Of a DNA stretch of 64,000 nucleotides, positions 1 to 11,034 are shown piece by piece (the stretch's first letter is position 1; the number at the start of each line of letters is the position of its first letter). Source of the DNA: Triticum aestivum (Eukaryota; Streptophyta; Magnoliopsida; Poales; Poaceae); NCBI RefSeq assembly GCF_018294505.1, contig NC_057808.1, positions 223,279,325 to 223,343,324 on the forward strand, in the 5' to 3' direction. A program made the position numbers and the translations under genes. Below the pieces are notes generated by a model. The model was not told the origin of the DNA and did no database searches. It was given only the letters and a program-made list of their open reading frames with translations.

Positions 1-839
1 ACGTACAAGTACAATATTACTACACATTAGGCTTGTCCCTAAAATTCAACCCGCGTCTTGTTATATCCCAAAAATTCAGATATCGTGCTCCCAAAACTGG
101 CGCCTTCACAACCCGCGCCTTGCTATCCCGAAATTACAACGCGCGCGAAAACTCCCTCCAGCTGCCAAATCCCGACACGCGAAATCCCCCTTCTAACCCC
201 GAGCCAAAAGGGCCGCTAGTTCAAATCGGTGGGGGGTACTTTTGTAACACACCCTACATTTTGGACAAGCGCGTCCCTAAGTCATGCTTCACCCCCTCCC
301 ATCGCCCCTTTTCGCCATTCGAAATCCCAGGCCACCATAACCTCTCCGCTCCAGCCGCGAAACCCCACCCTCCTCCGTCCGCCAGATCACCGCTGCCCAG
401 CCGGAGCCTCTTCCCCGACGACGCCGTCCACCGCAACAGCTCGACGTCCCACGTCCACCTCCCCGGATGAGGATCCGTCGTCCATCTCGCCGTCCCGCCA
501 GTTCAGCCGCCCCGTCCTCCACCTCCAAGGAGCTGCTCCGACGATCGCCTCGTCTATCGCGGCTGCTCCATCCCCATAGCGCCGCCTTAACCTGCTCCAC
601 CGGAACAGCAACATCCTCACCGACTCCTCGGACGAAGCCAAGGCCTACTCGGCGCCACCAAAGAGGTTGTACACTCATCGCATCGCACCTTCTCCTTAAC
701 TCGACCTCCCGGCGCCGACGGTGCTCCATCCCGCACCCCCATGGAGCGGCTACCTTGAAGCAGGCACCACAGGCGACATCTCGATGGCGGCTCTCCCCCA
801 GTGCGAGGCCCCTTCGGCGGCGCTATCCATACCAGCCCG

Positions 840-968
840 ATCTGCTGCTGCTGCTCCGGCTCTCGCTCGCTCGCTCGCGCTGCTGCTGCTGCTCCGGCTC
901 TCGCTCGATCGCTCGCTCGCCCAGCTGCTGCTGCTGCTCTCCCCCTCGCTCGTGCTGCTGCTCTGCTC
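840..968. repeat. GCTC/CTG-rich simple repeat
   Basis: Runs of (CTG)4-5 alternate with GCTCGCTC blocks, and the roughly 50-bp pattern at 840-890 is repeated at 890-965. Long ORFs on both strands here (Leu-, Cys-, Ala- or Ser-rich) are products of this composition and are not annotated as genes. It sits between the first two exon-like modules of the CACTA gene. Confidence 0.8.
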
Positions 969-3877
969 CGATTAAGCCACACTTCAGTCGACTAAATCGA
1001 CTTTTGGGTCAGTCGATTTTCAGGGGTTGGGGGGGCTCGCCGGAGTTAAGGAAGAACCACCCGCAGCAGGGATGGGGGCTCGCCGGAGAGGTACCCCACT
1101 ATCTATCTTAGGGTTCAGGGTGGGGGGGCGGGGGCCTAGAGGGCTGGCCGGGGCGGCGGCGGCGAGTTGTTTCGGGGCGGCGAGGCGGCGCTGGGGCCGG
1201 CGGTTCGGCCGGTGGTGGCTGGCGGCTCAGGGGGTGCAGGTTGAAGATGAACTGCAGACCCTCCCTAAACTACATGTCAAGTGCCTCTCTGCTACCATTG
1301 CGTTTAGTTTCGACAGTAGCATTCAGATTCCACAGTAAATTTCAGTTTCGACAGTTAAGTTCAGAGTCAACAGTTTTTACCTCATCTGTTGTAGTCACGT
1401 GGTTTTTGGTGATGTTAATTTTACATCCATTTTACATCATCTATTGGAGATGCTATTAGAATCCCACTTGAGATTGACGATGTCTGTCTTGAGCTGCTTC
1501 AGCCTTGACGTCTTACGGCTCACCGGAGCTGCTCCAACGACAGAACGATCCATCACAATAGAGCAGTGCCCTGGACGCCGTCTACAGATTCCTCAGATCT
1601 CCCTCCACACCTCTGACAGCCACCTCTGCCTCAACTGCTTCAGCGACCAACCCAATGATGCTGAGGTCGACACGGCTACGGCAAAGAGGTTGTACACTTG
1701 TTGCATCACTTATTACTATACATTCACGTTGATCCATTAGGGCTATTTTGGTTCAACGGAAAAACATCGATCCACTGGTTGTTACCATCACTCTAAATTT
1801 CTGCATGCTCTCCTTACATAATCTCACCATATTTTTTTGTATGCATGTCAGATATTGTACACAGTCATGCTGAACATGTAGAGAAAAAGAGAAGAGTTTT
1901 GTGCGGCAATACAATGTCATGTAGACATCGCTCCATGGTGGGTTCAATGGCAAACCCTCCCCACCCCTCTCCAAATTGTAATCCAAAGGAAGATATCTGT
2001 TCTGAGGCGGATTCAGACGCCGCTGACCACTCCTATTTACCCCCAAGGTGTTTTCTCTACCTTGGCATGATGATGTTAGTCATATCATGCATATGTTGCC
2101 TTGCAGTGCCTACTTTTGACATCATATATGTCATCTGCTTAGTTTAGACATGTTCTGTAATGCCACCTGTTTAGTTTCTATATCATATATGGGAATTATG
2201 CAGTCTCATGTCTTTTAGCCAGCCATAATATATGTGAAATTTGCAATGCCATCCTGTTTAACCAGGCATCATATATTTGAATGATATCTTGCCCATCCTT
2301 TTCTTCATTACATTTCCATTTGTTGACAATGTTTGTACATTAAACTACTCTTCCTGTGAATCAGCCATTTGGGTGGGAGATGGAAAAATCTGGAGTGAAA
2401 ACAAGGCCTTCAGAGCAGACAGTGCTACCTGTCGAAGCAGATCTCTTGTTGGGTCCCGATAGCTCCTCAGAGATGGATTCAGAGACCGATGACCAGTCCT
2501 ATTCCCCCACTGAGGTGTATGCTCTAACTTGGCACGGTTATACTGCTCATATCATGCATACGGTGTCTTGCATTGCATAGTTTAGACATCATATACACAA
2601 TATTCAACACCATGTTCTTAGTTCAGACATCATATCGAATGCCCTCTGTTTAGCATATAAATCACATATGTGAATTAAATGATGTGATCCTGATTACTTA
2701 GATAACATGTAGGTGAATTATATCATGCGATCCTGTTTAGTTATTCATCATATCTTTGAATTATGTTATGCTATGCTATCCAGTTTAGATAGACATCATA
2801 TATGTGAAATTATGTCATGCTATCCGTTTTAGTTAAACAATATACATGTCAACTATTTCATGCCCTCTTTTTTCCAAACTATCTATTGCATCTGTCTCTC
2901 ATACAATGTCTGTACATTCAACTATGTTTCCTGTTTATCAGCCATTTGAATTGGAGCGGGTGATGCCAGTATCTAGCGGACTAAAAACACGGTCTTCAAA
3001 TAAAACAGTGCTACCTCTTGGTGGAGATAGCACCCCGGTTGTACATGCACAAGAACCAGCCCTACCACACATAACCCAAACTCGCAGATTGTACCCCTAC
3101 TGCGATGGACAGAGAACCAGCTTCACCCAATCTAACCCCAACCCCAGCCGATAGTAACCCAGTTCCTGTTGACATAGCACCATCTCCACCACAGAGCTCC
3201 CAAACAAGAGCAGTTAGTAAGGCAGCTCCAGTGCCCAAAGGGCCAGTACTATCACGGCGAACCCCAACTCCACCAGTTAGTACACCTATTCCTATGGAGG
3301 AAGCACAACCAGCTAGTCGTAGTTTAGCATCTATCGCATTTGATGTTGTTAAATCGTATGTGCGTATCTTCCCATCTTGGAAATATTATACTGAAGATGA
3401 AGGAAAATGCCAGTTGCAGGTGTTTGTCCAGGAGTTATGTGTAAGTAATGTTATTCATGGCAATTACTTTGCTTCGTCCCATACATCCTACCTCCATGAT
3501 GGTTATAATACAGCAAATTTTCCCATTTTTCTCTATAGAGAAGGACCGATTTCGAAACTCAGGATGAGGTAACCTGTGCTAATACCTCTGCTATCTTCAA
3601 GAATGCTTGGTTGCAGTATCGGAATTACCTGAAGAAAACGTACTTCACCGGCAAAGAAACTCATGAAATTCCCTTACGTTCTCCTAAGACACATTTACTG
3701 GACGATGACTGGGAACGCCTTGTTCTGTACTGGTCCCGAACCAAGAATGTGGTAAGGTCTATGAGCTCATTTTCTATTTTTTAGTATTATATTCTTGCGT
3801 CTTACTGTACTCTGTTCATGTAGAACAAGTGCCTAAACCTGAAGAACAACTGTTCTAATTTAAGATTCCATTGCTAT

Positions 3878-4062
3878 CATAGTTCAAAAAAGCGCTAGGC
3901 GTTAATTGTGCGTTTTGCCACCGCCTTGCGCTTTACTGACCAAAGCGCATGCTTATGCGCAGTTATGCACAGATTATGCATAGTTATGCGCAATGCGTTT
4001 TACCAACGCCTAGAGCCTAGGCGCGCTTAAGCGCTCGCTTAGGCGCGCCTTTTTTAACTATG
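3878..4062. mobile_element. hAT-like MITE in an intron of the CACTA gene
   Basis: A 185-bp inverted-repeat element. The left end CATAGTTCAAAAAAGCGC pairs with the inverse complement of the right end (CATAGTTAAAAAAGGCGC). The interior is also self-complementary and made of GCGC/TAGGCG motifs. It is flanked by 8-bp near-identical direct repeats ATTGCTAT (3870-3877) and ATTGCTTT (4063-4070), matching the 8-bp target duplication of the hAT superfamily. It carries no coding capacity. Confidence 0.7.
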
Positions 4063-5099
4063 ATTGCTTTGCTCTTGTATCACTGTATTTACTCATACAA
4101 ACTTATTTTTAAATTGAAGGATCCAATCGAAACTCCAATGGCACAGCAGGTATATTCACGCATGTTTCTTTAACAGGTTTGCTCTTATCAATAGCTCTGC
4201 TGATTTCAATTTCAATTGTGTATACAGTTGACTTTCATATCATGCACATTACTAGCATCACAACAGAGCCAATAGTGTTGTTGTACATGTAGACCCGTGG
4301 TACCCATCTGAAATCTTGTTGTGCCATGTAGTTTCCCATGCTTTGTATTCTTTCACTGCTGCTTTGTCTTGAACTGATATGATTTGAACCGTGTCTCTAT
4401 TTTGATTTGGCAAGACAATGCAGTGACCATAGGACATAGATATATGTTTGTTTGATGCTTTTATTATGTACTAGTACTTGGCAATAGAAGACTTGGTAGT
4501 TTAATCCTGTCCACCTTACTAATGAACTGGTTCACCGAAATGAGTTTCATATACTAGTACATGCTAAACTTGTTATGTGTCTGCTTGTTTCTTCTTTTAG
4601 AATGCTGACAGAATATTGGGGAAGAGTGCCTTATTAAGCAATGGTAAAGGAAGTAATGCAGATAAGGTTCAGGATAGTGACACATCCTTGTTGGTCTCCA
4701 ACAAAGCTGATAAAACAGCTAAGGAATACTATCTTGAAGACAGCGAGACAACCCCAAAGTCCTGTCTTGGTTTAGTGTTCGAGTTACTGGCCACTACCGC
4801 TTGCACAAGCTATTCAAACTCACTGTTTGAATCAGTTCAGTTTCTTGAGTCTCAGCTACAAGCTGAAAGACATCGATCAGCTGTGCTGCGATAAGAAGCG
4901 GAAGGACTGCGGAAGTCCCTGGAGCATTCAGATGCATACTTTCTGGTGCAACAGCAAGCGTTGGAGGATTTTAGCGCCAAACAGGACAAAGCTAATCAGC
5001 TTGCTAAGCTTATTGCCAGCATGGTGGATCCCCAGGATAATGTTTCTTGAGCTCTCCTGAAGTTGTTTCAGTTATGCTCTTGTTTTGCTGCCGCGTTTA

Positions 5100-5203
5100 T
5101 TTGCACTGGTGGCCAATTTTGACGGCCAGTGTATGTAATGTGCTGCTTTGTTCCCTATATTTGCACTGGTGGCGAACTTTGATGCCCAGTGGATGTAATA
5201 TGT
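5100..5203 (+). repeat. Two-copy ~43-bp direct repeat in the 3' region of the CACTA gene
   Basis: TTGCACTGGTGGC opens both 5100-5141 and 5160-5203. Each copy continues with a (T/C)CCAGTG(T/G)ATGTAAT block. The position just downstream of the stop at 5050 suggests 3' UTR; TGTAAT may serve as a near-upstream polyadenylation element, which is inference. Confidence 0.6.
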
Positions 5204-5378
5204 GTAATAGCGGTAACAGGCTAGCGTTAATTGCTTGCTTATTTATTTCCTTATTGTCTTGTTTAGTTGTTTGCTTGTAGTCACTGCAGTTCTTTTTCTG
5301 TTTTTTTCTAGTGGCCACAATAGCCTATTTTTGGTAACTAGGCCAATATAATCATGGCAACACACGGACTGTTGTAAC

Positions 5379-5625
5379 CATGGGCCTCCTGCAGGCCGTA
5401 CGATCCATGGGCCTTCGTTCGGCCGTAGGATCCATCGACCTTCTATACGGGCCTTAGGGTCCATGGGCCTTCTACGGGCCGTAGGGTCCATGGGCCTTCT
5501 ACGGGCCGTAGGGTCCATGGGCCTTCTACGGGCCGTATGATCCATGGGCCTTCTACGGGCCGTACTATCCATGGGCCTCATACGGGCCGTAGGATCCATG
5601 GGCCTTCTATGGGGCGTATCATCAT
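5379..5625. repeat. 27-bp tandem array, about 9 copies, CACTA subterminal region
   Basis: The unit reads TCCATGGGCCTTCTACGGGC followed by CGTAGGG. The three central copies are essentially identical and the edges diverge. Because 27 is divisible by 3, the minus strand stays open and gives a 9-residue peptide repeat, which I treat as an artefact. Each unit carries a GGGCC core also found through the next 600 bp, so it is probably part of the subterminal binding-site region of the CACTA element. Confidence 0.85.
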
Positions 5626-6260
5626 TTCGCCAATCATGGGCCGTACTATTCGTGGACCATAACGGGCCGTTAATAGGCCGTATTTGATAACTCTATGAAA
5701 ATAGCCCAACGGTTTTTTTTACATGAAAACGGCCCAACGTATTAACGGTCCGCAAACGGGCCGACTGTAACGACGGGCTGAATTTGGCCCACAAGCAGAA
5801 AATGACAGTAACGGGCCGTATGTAACCGAATGCTGCAAATGAGCCCAAGAATCAATGGGCCCTGAGAAGGCCGAAAGATAACTTGGGATGGAAATGGCCC
5901 AATGGAATAACGGGCCGTTAGTGGGTATAAAGTGATACACTGTTCATTACGGGCCAGTTTCACCACAGGCCGTTAATGGGCCAAGAGTTACAAAGGTCCT
6001 CTTATGGGCCGAAAGAAGTCATGGGCCACACATGGGCCGGAAGTTAAAACGGGCTGAATCATATTGGACGGCCCAGATGACGCTACTGGGCCTAATTCGG
6101 ATAGGGCATAACGGGCCCTGGGTTAGCGGGCTGTAAATGGGCAATATGCGAACAGGCCGTTAACAGGCTTTCCGTGGGCCGGCCCACCACCTTTTGACCA
6201 AGTCAAACGGGCCGGCCTTTTCACAAGAATGGGCCTCTGTTGGGCCGTGCCACGTGTCGC
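5626..6260. repeat. CACTA subterminal region with dispersed GGGCCG/CGGCCC motifs
   Basis: CGGGCCGT, TGGGCCG and their complements recur every 15-40 bp in both orientations, without a fixed period. In En/Spm elements short subterminal motifs in both orientations are the binding sites of the element's own DNA-binding protein. By analogy this is the recognition zone for the protein encoded upstream. TGGGCC is also the core of plant site II promoter elements, so a promoter effect is possible. No coding sequence seen. Confidence 0.65.
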
Positions 6261-6676
6261 CGTATCATAGGCGCCTTCGGTCCAATGAGCGGATGACATC
6301 TGTCCCAACGGTGAGCCGACACGTGTTTCCTCCAGCCAATGATGATTTTACACGTGGAAAATCCCCATTGGTCGAGGCTGTTAACGGGTTATCGGATCCA
6401 AAACCCGACCCGATAGCTTAACGGCGTTCCGTTACGGTGGATGCCACGTGTCGGTCACCCTTGACGAAAGCACTTCTGTGACGCGCGATTTATCGTTATG
6501 GAAGTGGACACTTCCGTGATGATAATTTTGGTAATGTCATGGAACACTTCTACGACAAACACAGGTATGACTATCTTGATTCTGTCATAAATTTGTCATG
6601 GATGTACATGCATGACAAAAAACGCGACCTACTGTGACAAACACGTATCATCACGGAAGTGTATTTTTTTGTAGTG
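6261..6676. repeat. CACTA right terminal segment including the terminal inverted repeat
   Basis: The last ~200 bp contain repeated variants of TTCCGTGATGAT and TGTCATGG in both orientations and end with TTTTTTTGTAGTG at 6664-6676, the inverse complement of the CACTACAAAAAAA start. No ORF of note. Confidence 0.75.
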
Positions 6677-6679
6677 ATG

Positions 6680-7718
6680 ATGAAGTATTATGGAGGACAC
6701 GAACCATCTAAACATTTTGTGCAGTTCCACAAAAATCAAGCTGAGCATCCCTATGGATTTTGTATTTATATGCTGCAAGAAAACAAAGACACATCGGCAC
6801 ACACATGAATTGGCCCCAGTGTCAACCCACCAATCGGTTGACTAACGAACTGAAAGTACGGTAAACAGATTACCATACCCAGATGCCCCATCGTTGTTGC
6901 TTAGAATGACATTGACAGACTTGGAGTCATGTCCTGGCTTCTTGTACTTGTTTGGGCACTTTTTGCCCAGTGCACTCCACGTGTTGTAGAGTTTCCTATG
7001 CTCTCTGCAGACTAGTCATGTCACCAGCATCTACTAATACTCTGTAAAGCTTCTCGATCATTCCTTCTGTAATGTAGCACAAATAGTGACTGCTTCTTTC
7101 TACAAAGTGGTAAGACCAACTGGACCCACTAATGCAGCAGTTTACCTTAGACACATTGGCTCCTTCTGTGCAGTTCAACTAAAATCAAAGTAGGAATAAA
7201 ACCGAGCTTTAATTTTGATATCCCTGTAAGCAACAATAGGTATAAGGGAAACAATTACTGAGAAATAACGGTTGATGACTTGTACTCCCAGAAGAAAAAC
7301 ATCTACTGATCTACCTTATCTTAATGGGAAACAAAGCAGGAGAGTAGCAATTCTCAATCAGTGTGATTCATTCATATTAATGGAGACATTATCTTAACAA
7401 CGCCTTGTTATAACATGTATAAAGAACGACAAAGCAGAAAAGTACCATTCCTAAAACAATGCAACTGATTCAAGAGACATTATCTTAATAATACCTTGGT
7501 TAAACATGTAGAAAGAACTACAAAGCAGGATAGTACCATTTTTAAAACACTATAACTGATATATAATAACAGAGACATTAGCTGAACAATACATTTCTTA
7601 AACATGTACTCCGACCGATCCCTAACAGAAATGGTACTCCTGCCGATCCCTAACAAGTGTTGTAGTTTTGAACTAAGATTCAGTAGTTAATTCTAAGGAA
7701 AGTCAGTTCTAAAAGTTG
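6680..7718. other. Unclassified sequence, no gene recognised
   Basis: AT-rich sequence between the CACTA end and the tandem array. It contains a TTTTGTGCAGTTCCAC motif at about 6716 that recurs through the neighbouring array, so it probably belongs to the same repeated locus. The same motif plus the following GAGCTGAGCATCCCT-like stretch occurs at about 23124, beyond the Gypsy insertion. No TE signature or convincing coding region was seen. Confidence 0.4.
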
Positions 7719-10190
7719 GTACTGACCTTTCAAGACCAAGATTTGAAACAACTCGTGAGGAAGACCTGAAAGAGATCTCAACACATATATGGAAATCCGG
7801 TCTCCTTTTGTGCAGTTCCACCAAAATTAAGCGAAGCAAAATGTCGCAATAGCAACAAGTTGAATAGATAACCCTGTTTTAACAGAGGCAAAAAGGAAAA
7901 AATTACTGGCCAATAAAGGAGGATGAAACATGCGGCCACAAAAATGGTAATCCCGCCAATCCCTAACAAGTGTTGCAGTTTTGAACTAAGATTCAATAGT
8001 TAATTCTGAGAGTGGCATTGCTTAATTTTACCAGCGGCATTAGATTAACGAAAAGCAAAAATAGTTCCAGGGGATAGTGGGTGCAACAACAACATGTGCT
8101 TCCATCTACTTATAAAGGGGGTGATGCAGAGTTTTGTTGTAACAGAGAAACAAGCATCATGTCTGGGTTGGAACAATTTTTTCTCACTTAATGGTAAAAG
8201 ACAACAGTTCAATAGCTTCAATTCAACATTTATCCAAAACAGTACCAATACAAGTAGCACAACATCTCAAAGCACACTGCAGCATCATGTGGATGAAAGT
8301 TGCTACTGACCTTTCTTGACCAAGATTTGAAACAACTCGCGAGGAGGACCGAAAACATATCCCAATACATATATGAAAATTCGATCTCCTTTTGTGCAGT
8401 TCCACCAAAATTAAGCAAAGTCGCCGGTGTGAGATTCAAGATGAACTGCACAAAACACTCTTAAAACATAAGTGTTTCGCGTAGCGAAGCAAAATGTTGC
8501 AATAGCAACAAGTTGAATAGATATCCCTGTTTTAACAGAGGCAAAAAAGGAATCAAATACTGGCCAATAAAGGAGGATGAAACATGCGGCCACAAAAATG
8601 GTAATCCCGCCAATCCCTAACAAGTGTTGCAGTTTTGAACTAAGATTCAGTAGTTAATTCTGAGAGTGGCATTGCTTAATTTTACCAGCGGCATTAGATT
8701 AACAAAAAGCATAAACAGTTCCAGGGGAGAGTGGACGCAACAACAACATGTGCTTCCATCTACTTATAAAGGGGGTGATGCAGAGTTTGTTGTAACAAAG
8801 CAACAAGCATCATGTCTGGGTTGGTCCCATTTTTGTTCACTACTTAATGGGAAAAGACAACAATACAATAGCTTCAATTCATCATTTATTTAAAACAGTA
8901 CCAATACAAGTCGCACAACATCTCAAAGCACACTGCACAATCATGTGGATGAAGCCCTGTACTAACCTTTCATGAGACAGACAAGATAAAATATGAATCT
9001 ACCAACACGAATAGGAAATCCAATCTCGTTTTGTGTAGTTGCACTGAAATCAAGAAAAGTTGTCGGTGTGACATTTAAGTTTGCTATAGCAACAAGTTGA
9101 ATAGATATCCCAGTTTTAACAGAGGCAAAAAAGGAAACAATTACTAGCCAATAAAGCAGGATGAAACATGCGGCCACAAAAAGAAGCATCTAACTTATCT
9201 TGATGGAAAACAAAGTATAGGACAGTAGCATTTGTAAAACGGTTGCATTGATTCGTATTAACAGAGAAATTCTCTTAAAACAGTTTAGTAGTTAATTCTA
9301 AGAGTGGCGTTGCCTAATTTTACCAGCGGCATTAGATTAAGAAAAATCATAAACAGTTCCACGGGAGAGTGGGCGCAACAACACCATGTGCTTCCATCTA
9401 CTTATAAAGGGGGTGATGCAGAGTTTGTTGTAACAAAGAAACAAGCATCATGTGTGGGTTTGAACAATTTTTTCTCACTTAATGGTAAAAGACAGTAGTT
9501 CAATAGCTTCAATTCAACATTTATCCAATATAGTACCAATAAAAGTAGCACAACATCTCAAAGCACACTGCACCATCATGTGGATGAAAGTCGACCAAGA
9601 TTTGAAACAACTCGCGAGGAGGATTTGAACGAAATCTCTCAACACATATATGGAAATCCGATCTCCTTTTGTGTAGTTCAACCAAAATTAAGCAAAGTCG
9701 CCGGTGTGACATTCATGTTGAACTGCACAAAACACTCTTAAAACAAAAGTGTTTCGCGTAGCCAAGAAAAATGACGAACAAGTTGAATAGATATCCCAGT
9801 TTTAACAGAGGCAAAAAAGGAATCAATTATTGGCCAATAAAGGAGGGTGAAACATGCGGCCACAAAAAGAAGCATCTACCTTATCTTGATGGAAAACAAA
9901 GTATAGGACAATAGCATTTCTAAAACGGTTGCATTGATTCATATTAACAGAGAAATTCTCTTAAAATAACATTCATTAAAAATGTAATTTACTTTTAGTA
10001 ATGGCGTTGCTTCCATTTACCAGCGGCATTCTTAGATTAACAACAACAAAATAGTTGTATGGGACATGGGATATGCCAGCACCATGTGCGTCCACACGTA
10101 TAAATGGGTGATGCAGAGTATGTTGCCAAGCAGCATATCTGCATTGGTCCCATATTTGTTCCCTTTGAACCTTTTTCCTATGTGAGGGCA
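7719..10190. repeat. Tandem array of four ~650-bp units, function unknown
   Basis: Units can be phased on the motif TTTACCAGCGGCATT at about 8024, 8680, 9318 and 10015. Each unit carries, in order, a GACCAAGATTTGAAACAACT block, the TTTTGTGCAGTTCCACCAAA block, an AACAGAGGCAAAAAAGGA block, the CCAGCGGCATT block, and CTTATAAAGGGGGTGATGCA (degenerate in the last unit). On the minus strand every unit encodes a short hydrophobic segment with the theme FVAACFxLLYWPxxxSFFASVKTG; the first unit is shifted by a missing A. Whether it is an exon, a non-coding RNA repeat or chance cannot be settled by reading. Confidence 0.6.
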
Positions 10191-10488
10191 GCAAATCTAG
10201 TCCAGCACAATCTACCCGACCCCCTAGTTTCTTTCCTTTTTCAACAAAGAGGTAGGTTCCTTACAGATGTGTGTACTGGGTTACCCCCTTTTTCCCTTTT
10301 CGACCAACAAAGCGGCTGGATAGCCAGCCTATACTACTTTCCCTCCCTCCTTTCCTCATTGAACCACGTCCTAGATTCTTGCTCCACCCCACCGCACCCT
10401 TCTTTCCTGTTTGAACCAAGACCTAGATTCGACCACAGAATCGAAAAAGATCTGCATGCAGCTAGAGCAATGACGGTTTCAAAGAAAC
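10191..10488. other. Non-coding spacer between array and promoter-like module
   Basis: T/C-rich sequence with several near-repeats of TTTCCTTTTTCAACAAAG and GAACCACGTCCTAGATTC type. The plus-strand reading frame across it (10104-10499) has no recognisable domain. It may be an intron of a minus-strand transcription unit starting near 10.8 kb, but this is inference. Confidence 0.3.
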
Positions 10489-10860
10489 TTATACCTTAGA
10501 GTCGTCGGGATGTGGCAAGGCGTGCGGCAGGAGGCCGGATCTGCCCACACTACGTACGACAGCGAGGAAGAAGGGGTCGGTGGCCCTCCCGCACAGGCGT
10601 TGGGTGAAAGAGAACATCGCAGCTAGCAGTGGATTGCCTCCCTCGCCGAAGGCGATAGAGTGAACGCTGCACCTCCTCCCCTTCCCGGTGCGACGGGATC
10701 CGGACGCCTCCTTCACCAGCTGTGAGGGGGGGGGGGAGAAAGAGGCCAACACAGTCTTGTTTAGATCCGGTGAAGAGGGTGAGAGACTGTGAATATAGCA
10801 AACCCTAGCAAAGGAACGCTGAGCCTCGAGCGTGTATATATATATGTAGTGCGGCGAGAG
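10489..10860 (-). other. Promoter/first-exon-like module, copy 1
   Basis: Read on the minus strand: a TATATATATA box at 10835-10845, then a G/C-rich 5'-leader-like stretch running to about 10490 that ends in CTCTAAGGTATAAG, which resembles a splice donor. The module is duplicated at 12400-12840 and 23230-23600: all three share a GGCGG(C)GATC/GCAGCG-rich part, a GATC(T/C)G...GTGTGGGCAGATC part and the same order. The minus frames 10752-10489 and 10801-10550 have no recognisable domain. It could be the start of a lncRNA or of a small unknown gene. Confidence 0.4.
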
Positions 10861-10958
10861 TGTGGAGAGTGCAAACCCTAGCGAACAAGCGCTGAGGCTC
10901 CAGCTTATATAGTACTACATATATACTGTAGTACGGACTGAGCTCCGGTACCTTAACT

Positions 10959-11034
10959 GCACCTGCCTTTGGCTGTATGATAGGTGGGCCAGCCACATTT
11001 TGGGTCCACCTGTCATACACCCAAAGGCAGGTGC
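10959..11034. other. Near-perfect 29-bp inverted repeat (hairpin)
   Basis: The left arm 10959-10987 and right arm 11006-11034 pair with two mismatches. The arms begin GCACCTGCCTTTGG, and the loop is 18 nt. Pairing continues weakly outside the arms (CTTAACT against CTAAG). It lies about 115 bp upstream of the TATA box of promoter-like copy 1. It may be a small foldback element, an operator-like cruciform or a miRNA-like hairpin. Confidence 0.7.

Larger units (their letters stand above)
229..5050 (+). pseudogene. Second gene of the CACTA element (Transposase_24/Ptta-like), multi-exon, decayed
   Basis: The supported 3' exons are 2942-3440, 3539-3751, 4120-4149 and 4601-5050, joined by GT-AG introns; the last three junctions are all phase 0. 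Exon 3539-3751 holds the recognisable block: a NAWLQYRNYLKKTYF segment followed by DDDWERLVLYWSRTKN, which resembles the plant Ptta/En/Spm family (Transposase_24). The last exon ends in a charged, heptad-like coiled coil. Upstream, four exon-like modules (about 505-664, 1500-1688, 1852-2047, 2365-2514) look like diverged duplicates ending in an acidic D/S/E-rich tail. In this family the protein is thought to bind subterminal repeats. Damage: an in-frame TAG at 577-579 where the sister module (about 1573) has a sense codon, a frame change near 3090, and an in-frame TAA at 4892-4894 that removes the coiled coil. The start codon is not determined. Confidence 0.55.
1..6676. mobile_element. CACTA (En/Spm) DNA transposon, right-hand part; left end outside the window
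   Basis: The right end is the inverse complement of a CACTA terminus: the last bases before 6677 read, on the minus strand, CACTACAAAAAAATACACTT. Inside lie a subterminal zone with many GGGCCG motifs and a gene with a plant Ptta/En/Spm transposase-like domain, which together are the usual 3' architecture of a CACTA element (second gene, then subterminal repeats, then terminus). The three bases after the end are ATG, a possible 3-bp target duplication that cannot be confirmed because the other end is outside. The catalytic (TNP2-type) transposase gene would lie to the left. I am confident of the terminus and less so that positions 1-230 belong to the same element. Confidence 0.75.

Noticed and set aside
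617..982. Long Ala/Arg-rich minus ORF and Leu/Cys-rich plus ORFs
   Set aside because: Products of CTG/GCTC simple repeats with no domain.
5243..5599. Minus-strand 118-codon ORF with a 9-residue MDPTARRRP-type repeat
   Set aside because: It is the translation of the 27-bp CACTA subterminal tandem array; the frame is open only because 27 is divisible by 3.
5379..5625. Possible CRISPR-like array
   Set aside because: The repeats are directly adjacent with no unique spacers, and the context is a plant CACTA element.
10104..10499. 131-codon plus-strand ORF next to the tandem array
   Set aside because: Composition-driven (T/C-rich repeats), no domain, starts inside a tandem unit whose other copies do not keep the frame.
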